From assembly GCF_051014685.1 (NCBI RefSeq), contig NW_027478390.1, positions 1,400,501 through 1,464,500 on the forward strand: a stretch of 64,000 bases of DNA, read 5' to 3'. The notes beneath the pieces are model-generated. The model did not search any database and was not told the origin of the DNA. It was given only the letters and a program-made list of their open reading frames with translations. The translations under genes and the position numbers were made by a program. How positions within the stretch are numbered: the stretch's first letter is position 1; every line of letters begins with the position of its first letter. The stretch is from Ptiloglossa arizonensis. Taxonomy: Eukaryota; Arthropoda; Insecta; Hymenoptera; Colletidae. This document shows positions 50,701 through 62,843 of the stretch, in pieces.

Positions 50701-51688
50701 CTTGTAATCGGGCGAGTTTCCACTTTCAGATGCAACAGGAATTTCTCGAGTTCGTCATTGCGTTCGCGAGATATGGGAGTTTGAAGTTAAGGAATGCTTG
50801 AGAAACCATCAAAATTATCGCAAGTCTGATACTCGAAAACAATAACTACTATGGCCTAGGGGAAAAATACACGTACCGTTGTAATCAGGCGAGTTTCTGC
50901 TTTCAGATGCAATAGGAAATTCTCGAGTTCGTCAATCCGTTCGCGACAATATGGGAGTTTGAAGATAAGGAATGCTTGACAAACCATCAAAATTTTCGCA
51001 AGTCTGATACCCGAAACCAATAACAACAATGGCCTAGGGGGAAAATACACATACCGTTGTAACCGGGCGAGTTTCTGCTTTCAGATGCAACAGGAGTTTC
51101 TCGAGTTCGTCACCCCGTTCGCGAGATATGAGTGCTTGAACTTACGGAATGGTTGAGAAACCATCAGAATTTTCGCAATTCTGATGCTAGAAACCAATAA
51201 CTACAATGGCCTAGGGGAAAAAGACACATACGGTTGTAATCGGGCGATTTTCTGCTTTCAGATGCAACAGGAATTTCTCGAGTTCGTCATTCCGTTCGCG
51301 AGATGTGGGAGTTAGAATTTAAGGAATGGTTGAGAAACCATCAAAATTTTCGCAATTCTGATGCCAGAAACCAATAACTACAATGGGCTAGGGGAAAAAT
51401 ACACATACCGTTGTAATCGGGCGATTTTCTGCTTTCAGATGCAACAGGAATTTCTCGAGTTCGTCAATCCGTTCGCGAGATACGGGAGTTTGAAGTTAAG
51501 GAATGCTTGAGAAACCATCAAAATTTTCGCAAGTCTGATACTCGAAACCAGTAACTACAAAGGCCTAGGGGAAAAATGCACACACCTTTGTAATCGGGCG
51601 AGTGTCCACTTTCAGATGCAACAGGAATTTCTCGAGTGCGTAATTCCGTTCGCGAGATATGGGTGTTTGAAGTTAAGGAATGCTTGAG
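47796..51688 (+). repeat. HOR4 unit, copy 1 (3,893 bp, 22 monomers)
   Basis: The rare TACACACAGC is at 47861 and 51754 (offset 3,893). Subsequent markers in both copies are TCCAATTCGTC, AAAAATAAACGTACC, TTCTCGGGATCG, GGGGCGTGCTTC and GCGACAATAT. The left part is related to HOR3 monomers; the right part (from about 49.8 kb) is related to the 4.6-5.5 kb region of the window (ACCCGAAACC, CACCCCGTTC, GGGCGATTTTC). Confidence 0.9.
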
Positions 51689-54600
51689 AAACCATCAAAA
51701 TTTTCGCAACTCTGATACTCGAAACCAATAACTACAATGGCCTAGGGGAAAAATACACACAGCATTGTAATCGTGCTAGTTTCTACTTTCAGATGCAACA
51801 GGATTTTCTCGAGTTCGCCATTCCGTTCGCGAGATATGGGAGTTTGAAGTTAAGGAATGGTTGAGAAATCATCAGAATTTTCGCAATTCTGATGCTAGAA
51901 ACCAAGAACTACAATGGCCTAGGGGAAAAATACACGTACCGTTGTAATCGGGCGAGTTTCTGCTTTCAGATGGAATAGGAAATTCTCGAGATCGTTAATC
52001 CGTTCGCGAGTAATGGGAGTATGAAGTTAAGGAATGGTTGAGAAACCATCACAATTTTCGCAATTCTGATACTCGAAACCAATATCTACCATGGCGTAGG
52101 GCAAAAATACACGTACCGTTGTAATCGGGCGAGTTTCTGATTTCAGATGCAATAGGAAATTCTCGAGTTGGTCAATCCGTTCGCAAGATATGGGAGTTTG
52201 AAGTTAAGGAATGGTTGAGAAACCTTCAAAATTTTCGCTGGTCTGATACTCGAAACCAATAACTGGAATGGCCTAGGTCAAAAATACACGCACCGATGTA
52301 ATCGGGCGTGTTTCTGCTTTCAGATGCAATAGGAAATTCTCGAGTTCGTCAATCCGTTCGCGAGATATGGTAGTTTGAAGTTAAGGAATGGTTGAGAAAC
52401 CATCAAGATTTTCGCAAGTCTGATACTTGAAACCAATAACTATAATGGCCTAGGAGAAAAATACACATACCTTTGTAATCGGGCGAGTTTCCACTTTCAG
52501 ATGCAACAGGAATTTCTCGAGTTCGTCATTCCGTTCGCGAGATATGGGAGTCTGAAGTTAAGGAATGGTTGAGAAACCAGCAAAATTTTCGAAATTCTAA
52601 CGCTAGAAACCAATAACTACAATGTCCTAGGGGAAAATACACATACCGCTGTAATCGGGCGAGTTTCTTCTTTCAGATGCAACAGGAATTTCTCCAATTC
52701 GTCAATCCGTTCGCGAGATATGGGAGTTTGAAGTTAAGGAACGCTTGAGAATCCATCAAAATTTTCGCAAGTCTGATACTCGAAACCAATAACTACTATG
52801 GCCTAGGGCAAAAATAAACGTACCGTTGTAATCGTGCGAGTTCCTGCTTTCAGATGCAATAGGAAATTCTCGAGTTCGTCAATCCGTTCGCGAGATATGG
52901 GAGTTCGAAGTTAAGGAATGGTTGAGAAACCTTCAAAATTTTCGCTGGTCTGATACTCGAAACCAATAACTGGAATAGCCTAGGTCAAAAATACACGTAC
53001 CGTTGTAATCGGGCGAGTTCCTGCTTTCAGATGTAATAGGAAATTCTCGTGTTCGTCAATCCGTTCGCGAGATATGGGAGTTTGAAGTTAAGGAATGGTT
53101 GAGAAATCATCAAAATTTTCGCAATTCTGATGCTAGAAACCAAGAACTACAATGGCATAGGGGAAAAATACACGTACCGTTGTAATCGGGCGAGTTTCTG
53201 CTTTCAGATGGAATAGGAAATTCTCGGGATCGTTAATCCGTTCGCGAGTAATGGGAGTATGAAGTTAAGGAATGGTTGAGAAACCATCACAATTTTCGCA
53301 ATTCTGATACTCGAAACCAATATCTACCATGGCGTAGGGCAAAAATACACGTACCGTTGTAATCGGGCGAGTTTCTGATTTCAGATGCAATAGGAAATTC
53401 TCGAGTTGGTCAATCCGTTCGCGAGATATGGGAGTTTGAAGTTAAGGAATGGTTGAGAAACCTTCAAAATTTTCGCTGGTCTGATACTCGAAACCAATAA
53501 CTGGAATGGCCTAGGTCAAAAATACACGCACCGATGTAATCGGGCGTGTTTCTGCTTTCAGATGCAATAGGAAATTCTCGAGTTCGTCAATCCGTTCGCG
53601 AGATATGGTAGTTTGAAGTTAAGGAATGGTTGAGAAACCATCAAGATTTTCGCAAGTCTGATACTCGAAACCAATAACAATAATGGCCTAGGAGAAAAAT
53701 ACACATACCTTTGTAATCGGGGAGTTTCCACTTTCAGATGCAACAGGAATTTCTCGAGTTCGTCATTCCGTTCGCGAGATATGGGAGTCTGAAGTTAAGG
53801 AATGGTTGAGAAACCAGCAAAATTTTCGAAATTCTAACGCTAGAAACCAATAACTACAATGTCCTAGGGGAAAATACACATACCGCTGTAATCGGGCGAG
53901 TTTCTTCTTTCAGATGCAACAGGAATTTCTCCAGTTCGTCAATCCGTTCGCGAGATATGGGAGTTTGAAGTTAAGGAACGCTTGAGAATCCATCAAAATT
54001 TTCGCAAGTCTGATACTCGAAACCAATAACTACTATGGCCTAGGGCAAAAATAAACGTACCGTTGTAATCGTGCGAGTTCCTGCTTTCAGATGCAATAGG
54101 AAATTCTCGAGTTCGTCAATCCGTTCGCGAGATATGGGAGTTCGAAGTTAAGGAATGGTTGAGAAACCTTCAAAATTTTCGCTGGTCTGATACTCGAAAC
54201 CAATAACTGGAATAGCCTAGGTCAAAAATACACGTACCGTTGTAATGGGGCGTGCTTCTGCTTTGAGATGCAACAGGAAATTCTCGAGTTCGTCAATCCG
54301 TTCGCGAGATATGGGAGTTTGATGTTAAGGAATGCTTGAGAAACCATCCAAATTTTCGCAACTCTGACACTCGAAACCAATAACTACAATGGCCTAGGGG
54401 GAAAATACACACACCATTGTAATCGTGCGAATTTCTACTTTCAGATGCAACAGGAATTTCTCGAGTTCGTCATTCCGTTCGCGAGATATGGGAGTTCGAA
54501 TTTAAGGAATGGTTGAGAAACCATCAAAATTTTCGTAATTCTGATGCTAGAAACCAATAACTACAATGGCCTAGGGGAAAATACACATACCGTTGTAATC

Positions 54601-56111
54601 GTGCGAGTTTCTGCTTTCAGATGCAACAGGAATTTCTCGAGTTCGTCAATCCGCTCGCGAGATATGGGGGTTTGAAGTTAAGGAATGCTTGAGAAACCAT
54701 CCAAATTTTCGCAACTCTGACACTCGAAACCAATAACTACAATGGCCTAGGGGGAAAACACACACACCATTGTAATCGTGCGAATTTCTGCATTCAGATG
54801 CAACAGGAATTTCTCGAGTTCGTCAATCCGTTCGCGAGATATGGGAGTTTGAAGTTAAGGAATGCTTGAGAAACCATCAAAATTTTCGCAAGTCTGATAC
54901 TCGAAACCAGTAACTACAAAGGCCTAGGGGAAAAATGCACACACCTTTGTAATCGGGCGAGTCTCCACTTTCAGATGCAACACGAATTTCTCGAGTGCGT
55001 AATTCCGTTCGCGAGATATGGGTGTTTGAAGTTAAGGAATGGTTGAGAAGCCATCAAAATTCTCGCAATTCTGATGCTAGAAACGAATAACTGGAAAGGC
55101 CCAGGGGAAAAATGCACATACCCTTGTAATCGGGCGAGTTTCCACTTTCAGATGCAACAGGAATTTCTCGAGTTCGTCATTGCGTTCGCGAGATATGGGA
55201 GTTTGAAGTTAAGGAATGCTTGAGAAACCATCAAAATTATCGCAAGTCTGATACTCGAAAACAATAACTACTATGGCCTAGGGGAAAAATACACGTACCG
55301 TTGTAATCAGGCGAGTTTCTGCTTTCAGATGCAATAGGAAATTCTCGAGTTCGTCAATCCGTTCGCGACAATATGGGAGTTTGAAGATAAGGAATGCTTG
55401 ACAAACCATCAAAATTTTCGCAAGTCTGATACCCGAAACCAATAACAACAATGGCCTAGGGGGAAAATACACATACCGTTGTAACCGGGCGAGTTTCTGC
55501 TTTCAGATGCAACAGGAGTTTCTCGAGTTCGTCACCCCGTTCGCGAGATATGAGTGCTTGAACTTACGGAATGGTTGAGAAACCATCAGAATTTTCGCAA
55601 TTCTGATGCTAGAAACCAATAACTACAATGGCCTAGGGGAAAAAGACACATACGGTTGTAATCGGGCGATTTTCTGCTTTCAGATGCAACAGGAATTTCT
55701 CGAGTTCGTCATTCCGTTCGCGAGATGTGGGAGTTAGAATTTAAGGAATGGTTGAGAAACCATCAAAATTTTCGCAATTCTGATGCCAGAAACCAATAAC
55801 TACAATGGGCTAGAGGAAAAATACACATACCGTTGTAATCGGGCGATTTTCTGCTTTCAGATGCAACAGGAATTTCTCGAGTTCGTCAATCCGTTCGCGA
55901 GATACGGGAGTTTGAAGTTAAGGAATGCTTGAGAAACCATCAAAATTTTCGCAAGTCTGATACTCGAAACCAGTAACTACAAAGGCCTAGGGGAAAAATG
56001 CACACACCTTTGTAATCGGGCGAGTGTCCACTTTCAGATGCAACAGGAATTTCTCGAGTGCGTAATTCCGTTCGCGAGATATGGGTGTTTGAAGTTAAGG
56101 AATGCTTGAGA
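51689..56111 (+). repeat. HOR4 unit, copy 2 (about 4,422 bp, 25 monomers)
   Basis: Same order as copy 1, but longer by 529 bp (three monomers less two bases). An internal seven-monomer duplication is visible: CATCAAGATT is at 52401 and 53639 (1,238 bp apart). After it the offset to copy 1 is 4,422 (TAATGGGGCG at 49821 and 54243; GCGACAATAT at 50943 and 55365). The match ends near 56111. Confidence 0.9.
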
Positions 56112-59100
56112 AACCATCAAAATTTTCGCAAGTCTGATACTCGAAACCAGTAACTACAAAGGCCTAGGGGAAAAATGCACACACCTTTGTAATCGGGCGA
56201 ATTTCCACTTTCAGATGCAACAGGAATTTCTCGAGTGCGTAATTCCGTTCGCGAGATATGGGTGTTTGAAGTTAAGGAATGGTTGAGAAACCATCAAAAT
56301 TCACGCAATTCTGATGCTAGAAACGAATAACTGGAAAGGTTTAGGGGAAAAATGCACATACCCTTGTAATCGGGCGAGTTTCCACTTTCAGATGCAACAG
56401 GAATTTCTCGAGTTCGTCATTGCGTTCGCGAGATATGGGAGTTTGAAGTTAAGGAATGCTTGAGAAACCATCAAAATTATCGCAAGTCTGATACTCGAAA
56501 ACAGTAACTACTATGGCCTAGGGGAAAAATACACGTACCGTTGTAATCGGGCGAGTTTCTGCTTTCAGATGCAATAGGAAATTCTAGAGTTCGTCAATCC
56601 GTTCGCGAGATATGGGAGTTTGAAGTTAAGGAATGCTTGAGAAACCATCAAAATTTTCGCAAGTCTGATACCCGAAACCAATAACAACAATGGCCTAGGG
56701 GGAAAATACACATACCGTTGTAACCGGGCGAGTTTCTGCTTTCAGATGCAACAGGAGTTTCTCGAGTTCGTCACCCCGTTCGCGAGATATGAGTGTTTGA
56801 AGTTACGGAATGGTTGAGAAACCATCAGAATTTTCGCAATTCTGATGCTAGAAACCAATAACTACAATGGCCTAGGGGAAAAAGACACATACCGTTGTAA
56901 TCGGGCGATTTTCTGCTTTCAGATGCAACAGGAAATTCTCGAGTTCGTCATTCCGTTCGCGAGATATGAGAGTTTGAAGTTAAGGAATGCTTGAGAAACC
57001 ATCAAAATTATCGCAAGTCTGATACTGGAAACCAATAACTACAAAGGCCTTGGGGAAAAATACACGCACCGTTGTAATCGGGCGAGTTTCTGCTTTCAGA
57101 TGCAATAGGAAATTCTCGAGTTCGTCAATCCGGTCGCGAGATATGGGAGTTTGAAGTTAAGGAATGCTTGAGAAACCATCAAAATTTTCGCAGTCTGATA
57201 CCCGAAACCAATAACAACAATGGCCTAGGGGGAAAATGCACATACCGTTGTAACCGCGCGAGTTTCTGCTTTCAGATGCAACAGGAGTTTCTCGAGTTCG
57301 TCACCCCGTTCGCGAGATATGAGGGTTTGAAGTTAAGGAATGGTTGAGAAACCATCAGAATTTTCGCAATTCTGATGCCAGAAACCAATAACTACAATGG
57401 CCTAGGGGAAAAAGACACATACCGTTGTAATCGGGCAATTTTCTTCTTTCGGATGCAACAGGAATTTCTCGAGTTCGTCAATCCGTTCGCGAGATATGGG
57501 AGTTTGAAGTTAAGGAATGCTTGAGAAACCATCAAAATTATCGCAAGTCTGATACTCGAAACCAATAACTACAAAGGCCTTGCGGAAAAATACACGTACC
57601 GTTGTAATCGGGCGAGTTTCTGCTTTCAGATGCAATAGGAAATTCTAGAGTTCGTGCATCCGTTCGCGAGATATGGGAGTTTGAATTTAAGGAATGGTTG
57701 AGAAACCATCACAATTTTCGCAAGTCTGATACTCGAGACAAATAACTACAAAGGTCTAGGGGAAAATTGCACACACCTTTGTAATCGGGCGAGTTTCCAC
57801 TTTCAGATGCAACAGGAATTTCTCGAGTTCGTCAATCCGTTCGCGAGATATGGGAGTTTGAAGTTAAGGAATGGTTGAGAAACCATCAAAATTTTCGCAA
57901 GTCTGATACTCGAAACCAATAACTACAAAGGCATAGGGGAAAAATGCACATACCTTTGTAATCGGGCGAGTTTCCACTTTCAGATGCAACAGGAATTTCT
58001 CGAGTGCGTAATTCCGTTCGCGAGATATGGGTGTTTGAAGTTAAGGAATGGTTGAGAAACCATCAAAATTTTCGCAAGTCTGATACTCGAAACCAATAAC
58101 TACAAAGGCATGGGAGAAAAATGCACATACCTTTGTAATCGTGCGACTTTCCACTTTCAGATGCAACAGGAATTTCTCGAGTTCGTCATTCCGTTCGCGA
58201 GATATGGGAGTTTGAAGTTAAGGAATGGTTGAGAAACCATCAAAATTTTCGCAATTCTGATGCTAGAAACCAATAACTACAATGGCCTAGGGGAAAAATA
58301 CACAGACCGTTGTAATCGGGCGGGTTTCTGTTTTCAGATGCAACAGGAATTTCTCGAGTTCGTCAATCCGTTCGCGAGAAATGGGAGTTTGAAGTTAAGG
58401 AATGGTTGAGAAACCATCAAAATTTTCGCAAGTCTGATACTCGAAACGAATAACTACAAAGGCCTAGGGGAAAAATTCACATACCGTTGTAATCGGGCGA
58501 GTTTCTACTTTCACATGCAACAGGAATTTCTCGAGTTCGTCAAAGCGTTCGCGAGATATGGGAGTTTGAAGTTAAGGAATGGTTGAGAAACCATCAAAAT
58601 TTTCGCAAGTCTGATACTCGAAATCAATAGCCACAAAGGCCTAGGGGAAAAATACACACACCGATGTAATCGGGCGAGTTTCCACTTACACACGCAACAG
58701 GAATTTCTCGAGTTCGTCAATCCGTTCGCGAGATATGAGAGTTTGAAGTTAAGGAATGGTTGAGGAACCATCAAAATTTTCGCTGGTCTGATACTCGAAA
58801 CTAATAACTGGAATGGCCTAGGGGAAAAGTACACTCACTATTGTAATCGGGCGAGTTTCTACTTTCAGATACAAGAGGAATTTCTCGAGTTGGTCAATGC
58901 GTTCGCAAGATGTGGGAGTTTGAAGTTAAGGAATGGTTGAGGATCTATCAAAATTTTCGCTGGTCTGATACTCGAAACCAATAACTGGAATGGCCTAGAG
59001 TTAAAGTACACTCACCATTGTAATCAGGCGAGTTTCTACTTTCACATACAAGAGGAAATTCTCGAGTTGGTCAATGCGTTCGCGAGATGTGGGAGTTTGA

Positions 59101-59518
59101 AGTTAAGGAATGGTTGAGAAATCATCAAAATTTTCACTGGTCTGATAGTAGAAACCAATAACTGGAATGGCCTAGGGGAAAAGTACACACACCATTGTAT
59201 TCGGGCGAGTTTCTACTTTAAGATGCAACAGGAATTGATTAATTCCTGTTCGTCAATCCGTTCGCGAGATATGGGAGTTTGAAGTTAAGGAATGGTTGAG
59301 AAACCATCACAATTTTCGCAAGTCTGATCCTCGAAACCAATAACTACTACGGCCTAGGGCAAAAATACACGTACCGTTGTAATCGGGCGAGTTTCTGCTT
59401 CCAGATGCAACAGGAATTTCTCGAGTTCGTCAATCCGTTCGGGAGATATGGGAGTTTGAAGTTAAGGAATGGTTGAGAAACCATCAAAATTATCGCAAGT
59501 CTGATACTCGAAACCAAT
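55975..59518 (+). repeat. HOR5 unit, copy 1 (3,544 bp, about 20 monomers)
   Basis: CGAGTGTCCA is at 56021 and 59565, and GGAATTGATT at 59231 and 62775, both 3,544 apart. The two units look nearly identical throughout, including private changes such as AATTCACGCAATTC, AAAGGTTTAGGGG, GGGCAATTTTCTTC and TTCGTGCATCC. The length equals 20 x 177 plus 4, explained by a five-base net gain at a palindromic replacement and a one-base loss (TTCGCAGTCTG near 57190). The left end overlaps HOR4. Confidence 0.92.
59229..59248 (+). repeat. Short palindromic replacement inside a monomer (copy 1)
   Basis: CAGGAATTGATTAATTCCTG: perfect 8-base arms (CAGGAATT/AATTCCTG) around GATT. The normal monomer has CAGGAATT followed by TCTCGAG, so seven bases were replaced by twelve and the CTCGAG site was lost. 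The right arm is the reverse complement of the sequence just to its left, as expected from snap-back templated synthesis during break repair or replication. Confidence 0.85.
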
Positions 59519-62500
59519 AACTACAAAGGCCTAGGGGAAAAATGCACACACCTTTGTAATCGGGCGAGTGTCCACTTTCAGATGCAACAGGAATTTCTCG
59601 AGTGCGTAATTCCGTTCGCGAGATATGGGTGTTTGAAGTTAAGGAATGCTTGAGAAACCATCAAAATTTTCGCAAGTCTGATACTCGAAACCAGTAACTA
59701 CAAAGGCCTAGGGGAAAAATGCACACACCTTTGTAATCGGGCGAATTTCCACTTTCAGATGCAACAGGAATTTCTCGAGTGCGTAATTCCGTTCGCGAGA
59801 TATGGGTGTTTGAAGTTAAGGAATGGTTGAGAAACCATCAAAATTCACGCAATTCTGATGCTAGAAACGAATAACTGGAAAGGTTTAGGGGAAAAATGCA
59901 CATACCCTTGTAATCGGGCGAGTTTCCACTTTCAGATGCAACAGGAATTTCTCGAGTTCGTCATTGCGTTCGCGAGATATGGGAGTTTGAAGTTAAGGAA
60001 TGCTTGAGAAACCATCAAAATTATCGCAAGTCTGATACTCGAAAACAGTAACTACTATGGCCTAGGGGAAAAATACACGTACCGTTGTAATCGGGCGAGT
60101 TTCTGCTTTCAGATGCAATAGGAAATTCTAGAGTTCGTCAATCCGTTCGCGAGATATGGGAGTTTGAAGTTAAGGAATGCTTGAGAAACCATCAAAATTT
60201 TCGCAAGTCTGATACCCGAAACCAATAACAACAATGGCCTAGGGGGAAAATACACATACCGTTGTAACCGGGCGAGTTTCTGCTTTCAGATGCAACAGGA
60301 GTTTCTCGAGTTCGTCACCCCGTTCGCGAGATATGAGTGTTTGAAGTTACGGAATGGTTGAGAAACCATCAGAATTTTCGCAATTCTGATGCTAGAAACC
60401 AATAACTACAATGGCCTAGGGGAAAAAGACACATACCGTTGTAATCGGGCGATTTTCTGCTTTCAGATGCAACAGGAAATTCTCGAGTTCGTCATTCCGT
60501 TCGCGAGATATGAGAGTTTGAAGTTAAGGAATGCTTGAGAAACCATCAAAATTATCGCAAGTCTGATACTGGAAACCAATAACTACAAAGGCCTTGGGGA
60601 AAAATACACGCACCGTTGTAATCGGGCGAGTTTCTGCTTTCAGATGCAATAGGAAATTCTCGAGTTCGTCAATCCGGTCGCGAGATATGGGAGTTTGAAG
60701 TTAAGGAATGCTTGAGAAACCATCAAAATTTTCGCAGTCTGATACCCGAAACCAATAACAACAATGGCCTAGGGGGAAAATGCACATACCGTTGTAACCG
60801 CGCGAGTTTCTGCTTTCAGATGCAACAGGAGTTTCTCGAGTTCGTCACCCCGTTCGCGAGATATGAGGGTTTGAAGTTAAGGAATGGTTGAGAAACCATC
60901 AGAATTTTCGCAATTCTGATGCCAGAAACCAATAACTACAATGGCCTAGGGGAAAAAGACACATACCGTTGTAATCGGGCAATTTTCTTCTTTCGGATGC
61001 AACAGGAATTTCTCGAGTTCGTCAATCCGTTCGCGAGATATGGGAGTTTGAAGTTAAGGAATGCTTGAGAAACCATCAAAATTATCGCAAGTCTGATACT
61101 CGAAACCAATAACTACAAAGGCCTTGCGGAAAAATACACGTACCGTTGTAATCGGGCGAGTTTCTGCTTTCAGATGCAATAGGAAATTCTAGAGTTCGTG
61201 CATCCGTTCGCGAGATATGGGAGTTTGAATTTAAGGAATGGTTGAGAAACCATCACAATTTTCGCAAGTCTGATACTCGAGACAAATAACTACAAAGGTC
61301 TAGGGGAAAATTGCACACACCTTTGTAATCGGGCGAGTTTCCACTTTCAGATGCAACAGGAATTTCTCGAGTTCGTCAATCCGTTCGCGAGATATGGGAG
61401 TTTGAAGTTAAGGAATGGTTGAGAAACCATCAAAATTTTCGCAAGTCTGATACTCGAAACCAATAACTACAAAGGCATAGGGGAAAAATGCACATACCTT
61501 TGTAATCGGGCGAGTTTCCACTTTCAGATGCAACAGGAATTTCTCGAGTGCGTAATTCCGTTCGCGAGATATGGGTGTTTGAAGTTAAGGAATGGTTGAG
61601 AAACCATCAAAATTTTCGCAAGTCTGATACTCGAAACCAATAACTACAAAGGCATGGGAGAAAAATGCACATACCTTTGTAATCGTGCGACTTTCCACTT
61701 TCAGATGCAACAGGAATTTCTCGAGTTCGTCATTCCGTTCGCGAGATATGGGAGTTTGAAGTTAAGGAATGGTTGAGAAACCATCAAAATTTTCGCAATT
61801 CTGATGCTAGAAACCAATAACTACAATGGCCTAGGGGAAAAATACACAGACCGTTGTAATCGGGCGGGTTTCTGTTTTCAGATGCAACAGGAATTTCTCG
61901 AGTTCGTCAATCCGTTCGCGAGAAATGGGAGTTTGAAGTTAAGGAATGGTTGAGAAACCATCAAAATTTTCGCAAGTCTGATACTCGAAACGAATAACTA
62001 CAAAGGCCTAGGGGAAAAATTCACATACCGTTGTAATCGGGCGAGTTTCTACTTTCACATGCAACAGGAATTTCTCGAGTTCGTCAAAGCGTTCGCGAGA
62101 TATGGGAGTTTGAAGTTAAGGAATGGTTGAGAAACCATCAAAATTTTCGCAAGTCTGATACTCGAAATCAATAGCCACAAAGGCCTAGGGGAAAAATACA
62201 CACACCGATGTAATCGGGCGAGTTTCCACTTACACACGCAACAGGAATTTCTCGAGTTCGTCAATCCGTTCGCGAGATATGAGAGTTTGAAGTTAAGGAA
62301 TGGTTGAGGAACCATCAAAATTTTCGCTGGTCTGATACTCGAAACTAATAACTGGAATGGCCTAGGGGAAAAGTACACTCACTATTGTAATCGGGCGAGT
62401 TTCTACTTTCAGATACAAGAGGAATTTCTCGAGTTGGTCAATGCGTTCGCAAGATGTGGGAGTTTGAAGTTAAGGAATGGTTGAGGATCTATCAAAATTT

Positions 62501-62843
62501 TCGCTGGTCTGATACTCGAAACCAATAACTGGAATGGCCTAGAGTTAAAGTACACTCACCATTGTAATCAGGCGAGTTTCTACTTTCACATACAAGAGGA
62601 AATTCTCGAGTTGGTCAATGCGTTCGCGAGATGTGGGAGTTTGAAGTTAAGGAATGGTTGAGAAATCATCAAAATTTTCACTGGTCTGATAGTAGAAACC
62701 AATAACTGGAATGGCCTAGGGGAAAAGTACACACACCATTGTATTCGGGCGAGTTTCTACTTTAAGATGCAACAGGAATTGATTAATTCCTGTTCGTCAA
62801 TCCATTCGCGAGATATGGGAGTTTGAAGTTAAGGAATGGTTGG
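59519..62843 (+). repeat. HOR5 unit, copy 2 (nearly complete)
   Basis: Continues the order of copy 1 at an offset of 3,544, with the same indels and the same palindromic replacement. It departs about 50 bases after the palindrome (GGTTGGGAAACCATCAGAG here, GGTTGAGAAACCATCACAA in copy 1). Confidence 0.92.
62773..62792 (+). repeat. Short palindromic replacement inside a monomer (copy 2)
   Basis: Same 20 bases as at 59229, in the second HOR5 unit, 3,544 bases away. The replacement preceded duplication of the unit. Confidence 0.85.
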
